Notes: generated from the sequence alone by a model not told the origin. DNA of 64,000 nt from Halobaculum marinum (GCF_029338555.1 NZ_CP119989.1:1612001-1676000); one strand, 5' to 3'. Numbered from the stretch's first letter, positions 18,090 to 26,424 are shown. Numbers and translations are program-made.

Positions 18090-18395
18090 TTACTCGTCGG
18101 CGTCGTCGGCGTTGCTCGACAGGTCGCCGTCGCGCTCCACCCCGTAGTACCCCGGCTCGTCGTCCGTGCGCGGTTCGGCGACGACGAGGTCCTCGGCGTT
18201 GGTCATCACCCACGGGATCGCCCAGTCGAGGAGGATCTCTTCGGTCCCCTCGTCGATCTCGGCGTCCGGCTCCAGTCCCTGGAGCAGGCGCGCGATCTCG
18301 TAGACGGTGTACATCTGGTCCGGCTCGAACAGCTCCTCGGGCGTGTAGAAGTCGCAGGGGTACAGCGCGGAGAACTCGTCCTTCTCGATCGGCAT
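18090..18395 (-). CDS. DUF5827-family protein
   Basis: A 101-residue haloarchaeal protein starting MPIEKDEFSALYPCDFYTPEELFEPDQMYTVYEIARLLQGLEPDAEID. Alternating charged and aromatic residues suggest a small soluble alpha-helical protein. The tail (about 25 residues) is acidic and Asn/Asp-rich. Function is unknown. The ATG chosen is the first after a short spacer; a TTG two codons upstream is unlikely. Confidence 0.75.
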   Translation of the reverse strand: MPIEKDEFSALYPCDFYTPEELFEPDQMYTVYEIARLLQGLEPDAEIDEGTEEILLDWAIPWVMTNAEDLVVAEPRTDDEPGYYGVERDGDLSSNADDADE

Positions 18396-18468
18396 ACCCA
18401 ACGTAACAGTGTCGCGGCGCTAAAGCCCGGCGGCTCGCGGTCGTCGTTGGGTCCGCCCGTGGAGGCGC

Positions 18469-18930
18469 TTACGTCGGGAGGTCCGCCTCGGTGCCGCACT
18501 CGGGGCACTCGAACGCCATCCCTTCCTCGGCGGGGATCGCGGCGAGCGCCTCGTGGCCGCACTCGCGGCACTCGACGGGGACGCGGACCTCGGTCGAGTC
18601 GGCGGGTGCGCCGAGCGCGAGCGCCTCCACCGGTTCGTCGCCGTCGTTGCTCCCGGTCTGGTACTCGCCGGGCGCGAACCGGATCGCCTCGCCCTCGTCG
18701 ACCACGACCGTGTCGTCGGGCGTCTCGAACGTCGCCGTCCCCGAGAGGATCACGAACAGCTCCTCTTGGTCGAGGTGGGTGTGCATCCCCCCGGAGAACC
18801 CCTCGCCCGGCTCCAACTGGTAGTGGTTGATCGCGAGGTCTTCGGCCCCGAGCGCTCCCGTCAGTCTCCGCACCGACACTCCGTTCCCGAAGCCACTCTC
18901 CTCGACCGCGTCGATGTCGACGTGTTCCAT
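18469..18930 (-). CDS. Cupin-domain protein with C-terminal zinc ribbon
   Basis: A 153-residue protein. Residues about 30-110 are a single cupin barrel; its metal motif is GGMHTHLDQEELFVILSGTATF (two His, Glu) with the second motif FAPGEYQTGSNDG lacking an obvious His. Residues 118-150 hold two C-x2-C pairs (VECRECGHEA and FECPECGTEA) forming a zinc ribbon. The combination suggests a small-molecule binding or metal-sensing role rather than a defined enzyme. It is read alone, between DUF5827 and a second metallo-hydrolase, all on the minus strand. Confidence 0.82.
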   Translation of the reverse strand: MEHVDIDAVEESGFGNGVSVRRLTGALGAEDLAINHYQLEPGEGFSGGMHTHLDQEELFVILSGTATFETPDDTVVVDEGEAIRFAPGEYQTGSNDGDEPVEALALGAPADSTEVRVPVECRECGHEALAAIPAEEGMAFECPECGTEADLPT

Positions 18931-19004
18931 CGAGTGCACCGTCGGACGGCTCCGGCATGAATCGTACGCCGTCGGCAGTCGACGGCGACGCGCACCGCTG
19001 CGGG

Positions 19005-19700
19005 TCAGTCGAGGTACTGCGCCGCGAGCGAGTCGTACACGGCGGCGATGTCGTCGGCGGTCGCCGCGACACTGCCGCCGTGGAAGCAGTGGACGGTCTC
19101 TACGTTCAACTCCGCGAGCCGAGCCACCGAACGCGTCGCCTCGGCCTCGTCGGGCGTGAAGTGTTCGGCGAAGCCGACGAGCTCGCCGTCCTCGACGCGC
19201 AGCGCGTCACCCGCGAGTAACAGGCCGACATCGGGAAGGTGGAACGCGAGGTGCCCCGGCGCGTGGCCGGGCGTGAACACCGCGCGCATCGGGCCGGCGT
19301 CGGTCCGGAACGTCACGCCGTCTTGGAGCTCCACGTCCACCGGGACCGCGGGGTAGCGCCCGTCGTCGGGGTCGCTCTTGATGGGGAACTCGCGCCCGTC
19401 GACGAACGGCGCCGCCGCCTCGTGCGCGTACACGACGGGGTCGTCGCCCGCGTCGACGACCGCCGAGAGCGACCCGGCGTGGTCGCCGTCGTGGTGGGTC
19501 AAGACGACCCCGTGAACGTCTGCGATGTCGAGGCCGTGGGCGGCGAGCGCGTCCGCGATTTGCCCCTCCTGCCCCGGGATGCCGGTGTCGACGAGGAGGA
19601 GTCCCTTCGGCGTCTCGACCGCCGTCGGGCGGATGACTACGTCCCCGTCCGGTCGCTCGATGGTGAGGTCAAGCGCGTACACACCGTCTGCGAGGTCCAT
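19005..19700 (-). CDS. Metallo-beta-lactamase-fold hydrolase
   Basis: A 231-residue member of the metallo-beta-lactamase superfamily. The zinc motif is LTHHDGDHAGSL (H-H-x-D-x-D-H). FTPGHAPGHLAFHL gives the third His, LLLAGDALRVEDGEL the bridging Asp and VHCFHGGSV the last His, so the dinuclear site looks complete. The short length and FTPGHAPGH element fit the broad glyoxalase/quinolone-signal-like group rather than an RNase. Substrate unknown. It is followed 74 bp downstream by the cupin gene in the same direction. Confidence 0.85.
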   Translation of the reverse strand: MDLADGVYALDLTIERPDGDVVIRPTAVETPKGLLLVDTGIPGQEGQIADALAAHGLDIADVHGVVLTHHDGDHAGSLSAVVDAGDDPVVYAHEAAAPFVDGREFPIKSDPDDGRYPAVPVDVELQDGVTFRTDAGPMRAVFTPGHAPGHLAFHLPDVGLLLAGDALRVEDGELVGFAEHFTPDEAEATRSVARLAELNVETVHCFHGGSVAATADDIAAVYDSLAAQYLD

Positions 19701-19802
19701 GTCCAGTCGCTCGGTCGCCGCCGCCGTAAGTCCGAGTGTAGCGCCACGCGAGGCTCCGTGGACGGCCCCTCACGCCGGCGCCGTCGCTCGGCGGGGAGCG
19801 TC

Positions 19803-19841
19803 GAAAGAAACGCGAGAGTCGCTCGGACCCCTCCGGGTCCG
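19803..19841 (-). terminator. Hairpin with downstream T-rich tract after the superoxide dismutase gene
   Basis: CGGACCC at 19824-19830 and GGGTCCG at 19835-19841 form a perfect 7-bp stem with a 4-base loop, 17-34 bases past the sod stop. On the minus strand a T-rich run (TTTCTTTC) follows about 12 bases later. Archaeal termination relies mainly on T tracts, so the hairpin may aid mRNA 3' stability. Confidence 0.4.
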
Positions 19842-19857
19842 TTCGTCGTCGTCCGAC

Positions 19858-20457
19858 TTACTCGAAGAGCTCGACGGCCTGCTCGTAGCGGGCGCTGGGC
19901 TCGTTCCAGTCGACGACCTCGAAGAACGCGGAGACGAAGTCGCCGCGGGCCGGGCCGTAGTCGTAGTAGTACGAGTGCTCCCACACGTCGAGCGCGAGGA
20001 TCGGGTGACCGCCCCAGATCGCACCCTGGTCGTGCTTGTCGACGACCACGTTGCGGAGCTGGTTGCTGAAGGTGTCGTAGACGAGGAGTGCCCAGCCGGA
20101 CGCGTTGCCGGCGGCGGCCTCGAACTCGCCCTTCCACGCCTCGTAGGAACCGAAGTCCTCGGCGATGCGGTCCGCGAGCGCGCCAGACGGCTCGTCGCCG
20201 CCCTCGGGGCTCATGTTCTGCCAGAACAGGTCGTGCAGGATGTGACCCGACGAGTTGTGCGTGACGTTGCGGATGGCGCCCGCAGACGAGCCGAAGTCGC
20301 CGCTCTCGCGGTTCTCGGCGAGGGTCTCCTCGGCGGAGTTCCAGCCGTTGACGTAGCCCTGGTGGTGGGTGTCGTGATGCCACGTCAGCACCTGTTCGCT
20401 GATGTGCGGTTCGAGGGCGTCGTAGTCGTACGGCAGCGGATCGAGTTCGTAGCTCAT
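19858..20457 (-). CDS. sod: Superoxide dismutase (Mn/Fe family)
   Basis: A 199-residue enzyme that converts superoxide to oxygen and hydrogen peroxide. Ligands are visible: His in EPHISEQVLTWHHDTHH, His in THNSSGHILHDLFW, and Asp and His in ALDVWEHSYYYDYGP. The YEQAVELFE end is usual for haloarchaeal SOD, and these are typically manganese enzymes. The gene has a strong Shine-Dalgarno site and promoter, unlike many leaderless neighbours, suggesting high expression. Start is the ATG giving MSYELDPLPYDYDALEPH. No export signal is seen. Confidence 0.96.
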   Translation of the reverse strand: MSYELDPLPYDYDALEPHISEQVLTWHHDTHHQGYVNGWNSAEETLAENRESGDFGSSAGAIRNVTHNSSGHILHDLFWQNMSPEGGDEPSGALADRIAEDFGSYEAWKGEFEAAAGNASGWALLVYDTFSNQLRNVVVDKHDQGAIWGGHPILALDVWEHSYYYDYGPARGDFVSAFFEVVDWNEPSARYEQAVELFE

Positions 20458-20466
20458 GATTGAAGT

Positions 20467-20471
20467 CCTCC
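20467..20471 (-). promoter_or_regulatory. Shine-Dalgarno site of sod
   Basis: GGAGG on the minus strand, 9 bases before the ATG. It is a full match to the anti-SD sequence, which is unusual among haloarchaeal genes that are mostly leaderless, and it fixes the start codon. Confidence 0.7.
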
Positions 20472-20496
20472 GGACGATACATCGGCTCGATAGCTG

Positions 20497-20503
20497 TTAA
20501 AGA
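20497..20503 (-). promoter_or_regulatory. TATA box of sod
   Basis: The minus strand reads TCTTTAACA at this point, about 40 bases before the ATG. Transcription would begin near 20475 and give a leader of about 18 bases that just holds the Shine-Dalgarno site. Confidence 0.5.
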
Positions 20504-20713
20504 TTGAGAAGGTGACTGGTAGCACTTGTCAGGACCGTTTCGGTCCGCGGTCGGGCGCAGTCTGGCGATCTGGTGAGATCGACGACACCGACGATTCCAG
20601 GTACGTTCACGTCAGGTTCGTGTTCGTGTGCCCGGGCCGACACCAGTCGAGAACTCGCGGCCCTGTTCGCCGGAACCGACGGAGGAACGACCCCCCGTCG
20701 AGTACGGGAGTAC

Positions 20714-21871
20714 GTGCGCGAGTGGCGCGGCGTCGGACTGGTCGCTGGATGGCAGGTGTCGGCGAGCGTCTGTTTCTACGCGGTGTTCGCGGCGACGGCG
20801 TTCCTCCGGGCGGAGTTCGTGTTGACGCGGTTCCAGACCGGACTCGCCGTGACGGCGGTGATCGGCGGCTACACGCTCGCACTGTTCGCCGCGGGCGCCA
20901 TCGTCGACGCCTACGGCGAGCGCCGCCCGATGATCGGCGGCCTCGTGGCGATGGGTGTCGGCTGTGTCGCCGTCGCGTTCGCCCCGTCGTACCCGCTGGT
21001 GCTCGGGTCGCTGTTCCTCGTCGGCGTCGCCTACGCGACCGCGATGCCGGCGACCAACCGCTCGGTGTTGGTCGTCGCTCCCGAGGGCGCCCGCAACCTC
21101 GCGATGAACGTGAAACAGGTCGGCGTCACCGTCGGATCTGGACTGTCCGCGGGCATCGTCACGGCCGCGGGCACCGGCGGCGACTGGGCCGCGGGCTTCC
21201 TCGTCGCTGCCGGCGTGGCCGCGCTCGTCGCGGTCGCGTTCGCCGGTGGGTACGACGGTCGCCCGGGGTCTGGGAACCTCGCCTTCCCGGACGTGCGCGG
21301 TCTGTTGTCGGGCGCCGGCTACCGCGGCCTGCTGGTCGCGGGGTTCTTCCTCGGCGCGGCGGTGTTCACCACGACCGGCTACGTCGTCCTCCACATGACC
21401 GACTCGGTACTGGCGTCCGCGGCGGTCGCCGGCGGCACGCTCGCCGCGATCCAAGTGACGGGGAGCCTCGGGCGCCTCGGCGGCGGCGCCATCGCCGACC
21501 GCCTCCCGATTCCCGCGGCGACCGCCAACGCCCGCGTCCTCCTCGTCCAATCGGTCGTCACCGCCGTGGGCTTCGTCGTCGTCACGCTCGTCGGCACGCC
21601 GCTCGTCGCCGCCGCCGCGTTCACGCTGCTCGGCTTCTTCGTGCTCGGCTTCCCCGGGATGTACTACGGCTGTCTCACCGCGCTCGTCGACGACGACGAG
21701 GTGGGCGCCGCCACCGCGGGCGGCCAGACGGCGATCAACCTGGGGGGTCTGCTCGCGCCACCGGCGTTCGGCTACCTCGCCGACACCGCGGGCTACGCGC
21801 TCGGCTGGTACGGCCTCGCGGGGTGTGCGGCACTGGCGGCGGTCGCGCTGGTGCCACTGGTGCGGGAGTAG
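20714..21871 (+). CDS. Major facilitator superfamily (MFS) transporter
   Basis: A 385-residue membrane protein with about 12 hydrophobic helices, starting VREWRGVGLVAGWQVSASVCFYAVFAAT. The loop AIVDAYGERRPMIGG between helices 2 and 3 is the MFS motif A-like region, and SLGRLGGGAIADRLPIP is its second-half counterpart. The substrate is unknown; the pattern resembles efflux or sugar/organic-acid members. I prefer the GTG at 20714 because the 47 codons upstream encode a polar, Thr/Ser/Arg-rich sequence; a GTG at 20573 in frame would give 432 residues. It is divergent from sod, and the spacer shows no clear TATA box near 20714. Confidence 0.8.
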   Translation: MREWRGVGLVAGWQVSASVCFYAVFAATAFLRAEFVLTRFQTGLAVTAVIGGYTLALFAAGAIVDAYGERRPMIGGLVAMGVGCVAVAFAPSYPLVLGSLFLVGVAYATAMPATNRSVLVVAPEGARNLAMNVKQVGVTVGSGLSAGIVTAAGTGGDWAAGFLVAAGVAALVAVAFAGGYDGRPGSGNLAFPDVRGLLSGAGYRGLLVAGFFLGAAVFTTTGYVVLHMTDSVLASAAVAGGTLAAIQVTGSLGRLGGGAIADRLPIPAATANARVLLVQSVVTAVGFVVVTLVGTPLVAAAAFTLLGFFVLGFPGMYYGCLTALVDDDEVGAATAGGQTAINLGGLLAPPAFGYLADTAGYALGWYGLAGCAALAAVALVPLVRE

Positions 21872-21893
21872 CCCCGCCGCTTCGCAGCCGTCG

Positions 21894-22517
21894 TCACTCG
21901 GCGCCGACGATCGCACCCGGTTCGTACGCCGCGTGTTGGCGGGTGTACTCCATCGTCGTCGCCACCGACTCCGCGACCTCGGCGCCGGCCTCGCGTTCCA
22001 CGAGGTGGAGCGCCAGGTCGATGCCGGAGGTGACGCCGCCGGCGGAGAGCACGTCGCCGTCGTCGACGACGCGCTCCTCGCGCACCTCCGCGGCCGTCTC
22101 GCGGAGGTCGTCGAGCGCGGAGGCGTGCGTGACGGCGGGGCGCCCGTCGAACACGCCCGCCTTGGCGAGCAGCATCCCACCCGTACACACGGAGGCGACC
22201 GTGGCGCCGGCGTCGTGGTGGGCGGCGACGGCGTCGGGGACGGCACCGCGCTCGTACTCGGCCCACGCGCCGACGCTGCTGCGGTCGTTCCAGCCGCCGC
22301 CGGGGATGACGAGCAGGTCCAAGTTACCCGGCTCGGGGACCGGCCCCTCGGCTTCGACGCGGAGACCGTGGCTCGCCGTCACGGTTCCCGCACCGTCGAG
22401 TGCGACGAGCCGCGTGTGGAAGTCTGCGCCCTTTGCCTCGGCGGTGCGGAACACCTCGAACGGACCGATCGCGTCCAACTCGTCGAACCCCTCGTACAGC
22501 ACTACGGCGATGTTCAT
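21894..22517 (-). CDS. DJ-1/PfpI-family protein
   Basis: A 207-residue class I glutamine amidotransferase-like protein of the DJ-1/PfpI superfamily. MNIAVVLYEGFDELDAIGPFEVF is the typical N-terminal strand-helix. The nucleophile elbow is VASVCTGGMLLAKAG, with its reactive Cys. LSAGGVTSGIDLALHLVER contains the G-x-T-S-G-I segment of the isonitrile hydratase/transcriptional subgroup (AraC-like relatives without the DNA-binding domain). It may be an isonitrile hydratase-like enzyme or stress protein. Convergent with the MFS gene. Confidence 0.88.
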   Translation of the reverse strand: MNIAVVLYEGFDELDAIGPFEVFRTAEAKGADFHTRLVALDGAGTVTASHGLRVEAEGPVPEPGNLDLLVIPGGGWNDRSSVGAWAEYERGAVPDAVAAHHDAGATVASVCTGGMLLAKAGVFDGRPAVTHASALDDLRETAAEVREERVVDDGDVLSAGGVTSGIDLALHLVEREAGAEVAESVATTMEYTRQHAAYEPGAIVGAE

Positions 22518-22612
22518 GCCGGTCGTTCGGAGGCCGGGGGGATAGCCGTACCGAGGGCGAGGGTGGCGGATTCGGGGACAAGACCCATCACGCACCCGTC
22601 GCTGGCGACGGT

Positions 22613-22753
22613 ATGGGCCACTGTCCTCACTGCGAGACCGAACTTCGCGAACTGGTCGAGAGCGACACCGACGCTCGCTACGCCGGCGGCGTGACCGTGT
22701 GGGAGTGTGCCGCCTGCGGAGCGGTCCTCGGGACGAGCGGCGTCGGCGTGTGA
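22613..22753 (+). CDS. Short zinc-ribbon protein
   Basis: A 46-residue protein, MGHCPHCETEL followed by WECAACGAVLG, with two C-x2-C pairs spaced for a zinc ribbon. Such short haloarchaeal zinc proteins are widespread and mostly uncharacterised; known examples affect growth or signalling. Its stop codon lies inside the first copy of a 46-bp tandem duplication, so the present 3' flank is new. Confidence 0.75.
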   Translation: MGHCPHCETELRELVESDTDARYAGGVTVWECAACGAVLGTSGVGV

Positions 22754-22840
22754 ACGCGAGGCGCCGGTGGTCGTCTCCAGGCGATCAGTCGGCGTGTGAA
22801 CGCGAGGCGCCGGTGGTCGTCTCCAGGCGATCAGTCGGCG
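22742..22840. repeat. Perfect 46-bp tandem duplication plus 7-bp remnant
   Basis: Copy 1 is 22742-22787, copy 2 is 22788-22833, and 22834-22840 repeats the first seven bases. The unit carries the TGA of the zinc-ribbon gene at one end and, on the other strand, the TGA of the photolyase gene at the other. The event therefore duplicated the entire convergent spacer, leaving both proteins intact. Perfect identity implies a recent or actively slipping event. Confidence 0.95.
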
Positions 22841-24273
22841 CTCGCTTCTTCCTCCTCCTCACCGCGGGCGCGCTTGAACATCGAGAGCGCCCGTTCCCGC
22901 ATCTCCGAGTGGTCGACGATGGGGTCGGGATACTGCGGCGCGAGTTGTCGCCGGCGCCCGACCGACAGTTCGTGCCACGAGTGGACGTTGTCGGGCGAGA
23001 CGCTCGCGAGTTCGGGCACGTACTCCGTGACGTACTCCGCGTCGGGGTCGTAGCGTTCTCCCTGCGTCATCGGGTTGAAGATGCGGAAGTACGGCTGCGC
23101 GTCCGTCCCCGTCGAGGCGGCCCACTGCCACCCACCGTTGTCGTTGGCGGTGTCGTGGTCCGCGAGGTGCTCTTTGAAGTGCTCGTAGCCGTGGCGCCAG
23201 TCGAGCAGGAGGTCCTTCGTGAGGAACGAGGCGACGATCATCCGGACGCGGTTGTGCATGTACGCCTCCTCCTTCAGCTGGCGCATCCCGGCGTCGACGA
23301 TGGGGTACCCCGTCTCGCCGTCCTTCCACGCCTGCAGGTCCGCCATCGCCTCGTCGTCGTCGCGCCACTCGATGGGACGTTCGTACTCCTTGTAGTTCCG
23401 GCTCACCACCTCGGGGTTCGCCCACAGCACCTGCGTGTAGAACTCCCGCCACGCCAACTGCGACTGGAACTCCTCGACCGCCTCGACCGCGTCGTCGTCG
23501 CCGTCGGCGTCCGCCTCGGCCTTCGCAGTCGCCGTCGCCTCGTACACCTCGCGGACGCCGATGGTCCCCCACTTGAGGTCGGTCGAGAGTCGCGAGGTGG
23601 CGTGCTTCGCGGGGAAGTCGCGGTCCTCGTCGTACCGGTAGATGGCGTCCTCGCAGAAGGTGGCGAGTCGTTCGCGGGCGGCCGCCGTCCCCGCCTCCTG
23701 CACGTCCGCCTCGGGGTCGGCGAAGCCCAGTTCCGCTATCGTCGGGAGGTCGTCGCCGGTCACGTCCACGAGGGCATCCGCGGCGGGCGCGTCGAACGGG
23801 TCGTGTTTGTCGCGGTCGCGCCACTTCTTCCAGAAGTAGGTGTAGACGGCGTACGGGTCGCCCTGGTTGGTCGTGATCGTCCCGGGTTCGTGGTGGACGG
23901 CGTCGTGGCGCGTCTCGCGGGCGACGCCGGCGTCGTCGAGCGCCATGCGGACGCGGGCGTCGCGTTCACGGGCGAGGCCGGAGTAGTCCTCGTTCCAGAA
24001 CACGGCGTCGGCGTCGTGCTCGTCGGCGAGTCGCGGGAGTTCCGCGGCCGGGTCGCCGCGGGCGACGACCAGGTCCGACCCGCGCTCGCGGTAGGCCTCG
24101 CGGAGGGCGGCGAGCGCGTCGAGCATGAACCGGACGCGGGGGTCCGCCCCGTGCGCCAGCACGTCGTCGTCGAAGACGAACACCGGCACGACCGTGTCGC
24201 CGTCGGCCGCCGCCGCCGCGAGTCCGCGGTTGTCGGCGACTCGCAGGTCCCGTCGGTGCCAGAACAGTCGCAT
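22831..24273 (-). CDS. phr: Deoxyribodipyrimidine photolyase
   Basis: A 480-residue flavoprotein that repairs cyclobutane pyrimidine dimers using blue light, protecting halophiles under strong sunlight. The N-terminal photolyase domain begins MRLFWHRRDLRVADN. The FAD-binding region carries WREFYTQVLW, ETGYPIVDAGMRQL and the conserved TANDNGGWQWAASTGTDAQPYFRIFNP. DNDNG-type sequence (TANDNGGW) is characteristic of class I CPD photolyases. Antenna type (folate or 8-HDF) cannot be told here. The ATG at MRLFWHRR is chosen; a 25-residue extension has no conserved features and enters the promoter. Confidence 0.95.
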   Translation of the reverse strand: MRLFWHRRDLRVADNRGLAAAAADGDTVVPVFVFDDDVLAHGADPRVRFMLDALAALREAYRERGSDLVVARGDPAAELPRLADEHDADAVFWNEDYSGLARERDARVRMALDDAGVARETRHDAVHHEPGTITTNQGDPYAVYTYFWKKWRDRDKHDPFDAPAADALVDVTGDDLPTIAELGFADPEADVQEAGTAAARERLATFCEDAIYRYDEDRDFPAKHATSRLSTDLKWGTIGVREVYEATATAKAEADADGDDDAVEAVEEFQSQLAWREFYTQVLWANPEVVSRNYKEYERPIEWRDDDEAMADLQAWKDGETGYPIVDAGMRQLKEEAYMHNRVRMIVASFLTKDLLLDWRHGYEHFKEHLADHDTANDNGGWQWAASTGTDAQPYFRIFNPMTQGERYDPDAEYVTEYVPELASVSPDNVHSWHELSVGRRRQLAPQYPDPIVDHSEMRERALSMFKRARGEEEEEASAD

Positions 24274-24365
24274 GGAACCCATCAAGGGCGGCGCGGTAGT
24301 AACGCTACTGGCACCTGCGGGTGCGGACGATTGGCGGGGGAGACGCACCGCCTGCCGGGGTAGCT

Positions 24366-24371
24366 TCTTAC
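24366..24371 (+). promoter_or_regulatory. TATA box of the LLM oxidoreductase gene
   Basis: CTTCTTACG sits 27 bases before the ATG at 24395, predicting a leaderless transcript. A minus-strand TATA-like element GTTACTACC, about 30 bases before the photolyase start, would serve the divergent gene in the same spacer. Confidence 0.45.
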
Positions 24372-24394
24372 GCTCCGGTCGGCTTCGGGGAGGT

Positions 24395-25393
24395 ATGACA
24401 CACCGCGACGTCTCCCTGCCCGTCGCCGCCCAACCGTCGCTCGACGGCCTCGTCTCGCTGACGGACCGAGCCGAGTCGCTCGGCTACGACCGCGCGTGGC
24501 TCCCCGAGACGTGGGGGCGCGACGCCGTGACGACGCTCGCGCTCGCCGCCGAGCGAACCGAGTCGATCGGACTCGGCACGTCGATACTCAACGTCTACTC
24601 GCGCTCGCCCGCCCTCCTCGGCCAGACTGCCGCCACTCTGCAGGAGGCCAGCGACGGCCGGTTCCGACTCGGCCTCGGGCCGTCCGGGCCCGCCGTGATC
24701 GAGAACTGGCACGGCGTCGACTTCGGCAACCCGCTCAAGCGCACTCGCGAGACGGTCGAGGTGACCAAGCAGGTGCTGTCGGGCGAGCCAGTCAGCTACG
24801 ACGGGAGCCTGTTCGACCTCGACGGATTCCGACTCCGACAGGGGCCGCCCGAGACGCCCGTCCCAGTCGACGCCGCGGGGATGGGCCCCAAGGCGGTGGA
24901 ACTGTGTGGACGGTTCGCCGACGGCTGGCACGCGCTCATGCTCACGCCAGACGGCCTGCGCGACCGCCTCGACGCCTTCCGTCGCGGCGCCGAGTTGGGC
25001 GAGCGCGACCCCGCCGACCAGCGGGTGACGCTGTCGCTCACCTGCTGTGCGCTCGCCGACGCCGACCGGGCGTGGGAGTTGGCCCGCCAGCACGTCGTGT
25101 TCTACGTCGCCGCGATGGGGGACTACTACCGGAACGCCCTCGCCGCGCAGGGGCACGGCGACACCGCGGACACGATCCGGGAGCGGTGGCACGACGGCGA
25201 CCGCGAGGGCGCGATGGCCGCCCTCGACGACGACCTGCTCGACGACCTCGCGGCCGCGGGGTCGCCGCCGGCGGCCAGAGAGACGGTCGAGCGGTTCGAG
25301 GCGGTCGAGGGAGTCGACGCCGTGGCGGTGTCGTTCCCGCGCGCCGCCGAGGGCGACGAGATTCGCGAGACGATGGAGGCACTGGCGCCGTGA
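24395..25393 (+). CDS. LLM-class (bacterial luciferase-like) F420-dependent oxidoreductase, TIGR04024-like
   Basis: A 332-residue TIM-barrel oxidoreductase of the luciferase-like monooxygenase superfamily. LGYDRAWLPETWGRDAVTTLALAAERTESIGLGTSILNVYSRSP is the typical beginning: a Trp-x-x-E strand and Gly-rich cofactor loop as used for F420 binding. The pattern VPVDAAGMGPKAVELCGRFADGWHAL is the later cofactor part. Haloarchaea have many of these F420 enzymes without known substrate. The TGA at the end overlaps the GTG start of the following regulator by three bases, so the pair are probably one transcript. Confidence 0.85.
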   Translation: MTHRDVSLPVAAQPSLDGLVSLTDRAESLGYDRAWLPETWGRDAVTTLALAAERTESIGLGTSILNVYSRSPALLGQTAATLQEASDGRFRLGLGPSGPAVIENWHGVDFGNPLKRTRETVEVTKQVLSGEPVSYDGSLFDLDGFRLRQGPPETPVPVDAAGMGPKAVELCGRFADGWHALMLTPDGLRDRLDAFRRGAELGERDPADQRVTLSLTCCALADADRAWELARQHVVFYVAAMGDYYRNALAAQGHGDTADTIRERWHDGDREGAMAALDDDLLDDLAAAGSPPAARETVERFEAVEGVDAVAVSFPRAAEGDEIRETMEALAP

Positions 25394-26424
25394 GTGATGG
25401 GCAGGACGCTGGGGTGGGAGCGGGCGAGTCGACCGAGACCTCGGTCGCGCCCGACGACGCGTTCGCCGCGCTCGGCGACGAGACCCGCCTGCGAACCGTC
25501 CGCGAACTCGCCGCCGCCGACCAACCGCTCGGATTCACCGACCTGTTCGAGCGCGTCGTCGACGACCCGTCGAAGCCGTCAGCCGGGTTCGCCTACCACC
25601 TCCGAAAACTGAACGGGCGCTACGTCGACACCGACGACGAGGGGCGGTACCGCCTGACGTTCGCGGGTCGACAGGCCGCCCGCGCGCTCGCGGCGGGCGT
25701 TTACACCGAGCGCGTCGACCGCGAACCGGAGGGGGTCGCCGGCGACTGTCCGGTCTGTGTGGCGAGTTCGCTGGAGGCGCAGATCGCAGACAACCACGTC
25801 GCCGTCACCTGCGTCGACTGCGGAACCGAACTGCTCGCGCTCCCGTTCCCTCCGAGCGGCGTCCGCGGTCGCGACACCGACGAGGTCCTCGACGCCTTCG
25901 ACGCGTACCACCGCGCCCGGTTGCGCCAACTGGCAGACGGCGTCTGTCCGGACTGCGCCGGGCGCGCCGTCGGTCGGATCGCGTTCGTCGAACCGACCGC
26001 GCTTCCCGGCGTCGCTGAGGGAGAGTCGCGCCCGGTGGTCGCGGGTGCCTGCGAGGAGTGCGACTTCTCGATTCGGGTGCCGGTGTCGGTCGCCCTCGCG
26101 GACCACCCGACCGTCGTCGCCTTCCTCGCCGACCACGGGGTCGACGCCCGCGAGCGTCCCCTCTGGAACCTCGGCCCGGAGTGGAGCGAGGCCGTGCTGT
26201 CGACCGACCCGCCCGCGGTCCGCGTGTCGGTCGCACTCGACGGCGAGGTGGTGCGTCTCCTCGTCGGCAATGGCCCGACCGTCGTCGACGCCGAACGAAC
26301 GACGACCGGGACGGAGGAGGGGGGCGAGCACGAGAAGAACGAGAAGAGCGAGAGAAGCGAGAAGAGCGAGAGAAGCGAGAAGCGCGACGACGATCAGGAG
26401 GCGACGGCGGCGGGGTCGTCGTAG
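25390..26424 (+). CDS. ArsR-like winged-helix regulator with two zinc-ribbon modules
   Basis: A 344-residue protein. Residues about 20-95 are a winged helix of the haloarchaeal ArsR type (FAALGDETRLRTVREL, then FAYHLRKLNGRYV). It is followed by two C-x2-C/C-x2-C zinc-ribbon-like modules: CPVC...CVDC near 118-145 and CPDC...CEEC near 182-225. A C-terminal beta-rich domain ends at about 310. The last 30 residues are low complexity and made mostly of a repeated SERSEK unit. The 3' end overlaps the opposite-strand proteasome beta gene. GTG start is set by the coupling with the oxidoreductase gene. Target genes unknown. Confidence 0.8.
   Translation: MSDGQDAGVGAGESTETSVAPDDAFAALGDETRLRTVRELAAADQPLGFTDLFERVVDDPSKPSAGFAYHLRKLNGRYVDTDDEGRYRLTFAGRQAARALAAGVYTERVDREPEGVAGDCPVCVASSLEAQIADNHVAVTCVDCGTELLALPFPPSGVRGRDTDEVLDAFDAYHRARLRQLADGVCPDCAGRAVGRIAFVEPTALPGVAEGESRPVVAGACEECDFSIRVPVSVALADHPTVVAFLADHGVDARERPLWNLGPEWSEAVLSTDPPAVRVSVALDGEVVRLLVGNGPTVVDAERTTTGTEEGGEHEKNEKSERSEKSERSEKRDDDQEATAAGSS
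26346..26381 (+). repeat. Two perfect 18-bp tandem repeats in the regulator's 3' end
   Basis: The unit GAGCGAGAGAAGCGAGAA occurs twice (26346-26363 and 26364-26381), with a degenerate copy just before it. It codes for SERSEK and gives the regulator a charged tail. The repeats end 13 bases before the proteasome beta stop codon on the other strand. Confidence 0.85.

Noticed and set aside
20573-20713. 47-codon N-terminal extension of the MFS transporter
   Set aside because: It is polar and rich in Thr, Ser and Arg with a GTG start, and the first conserved helix follows the later GTG. It remains possible but less likely.
22742-22840. CRISPR-like array
   Set aside because: Only two adjacent units without unique spacers, spanning gene ends. 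A simple tandem duplication explains it.
22699-24363. 554-codon plus-strand frame opposite photolyase
   Set aside because: It is an antisense shadow, and photolyase has all signature segments on the other strand.
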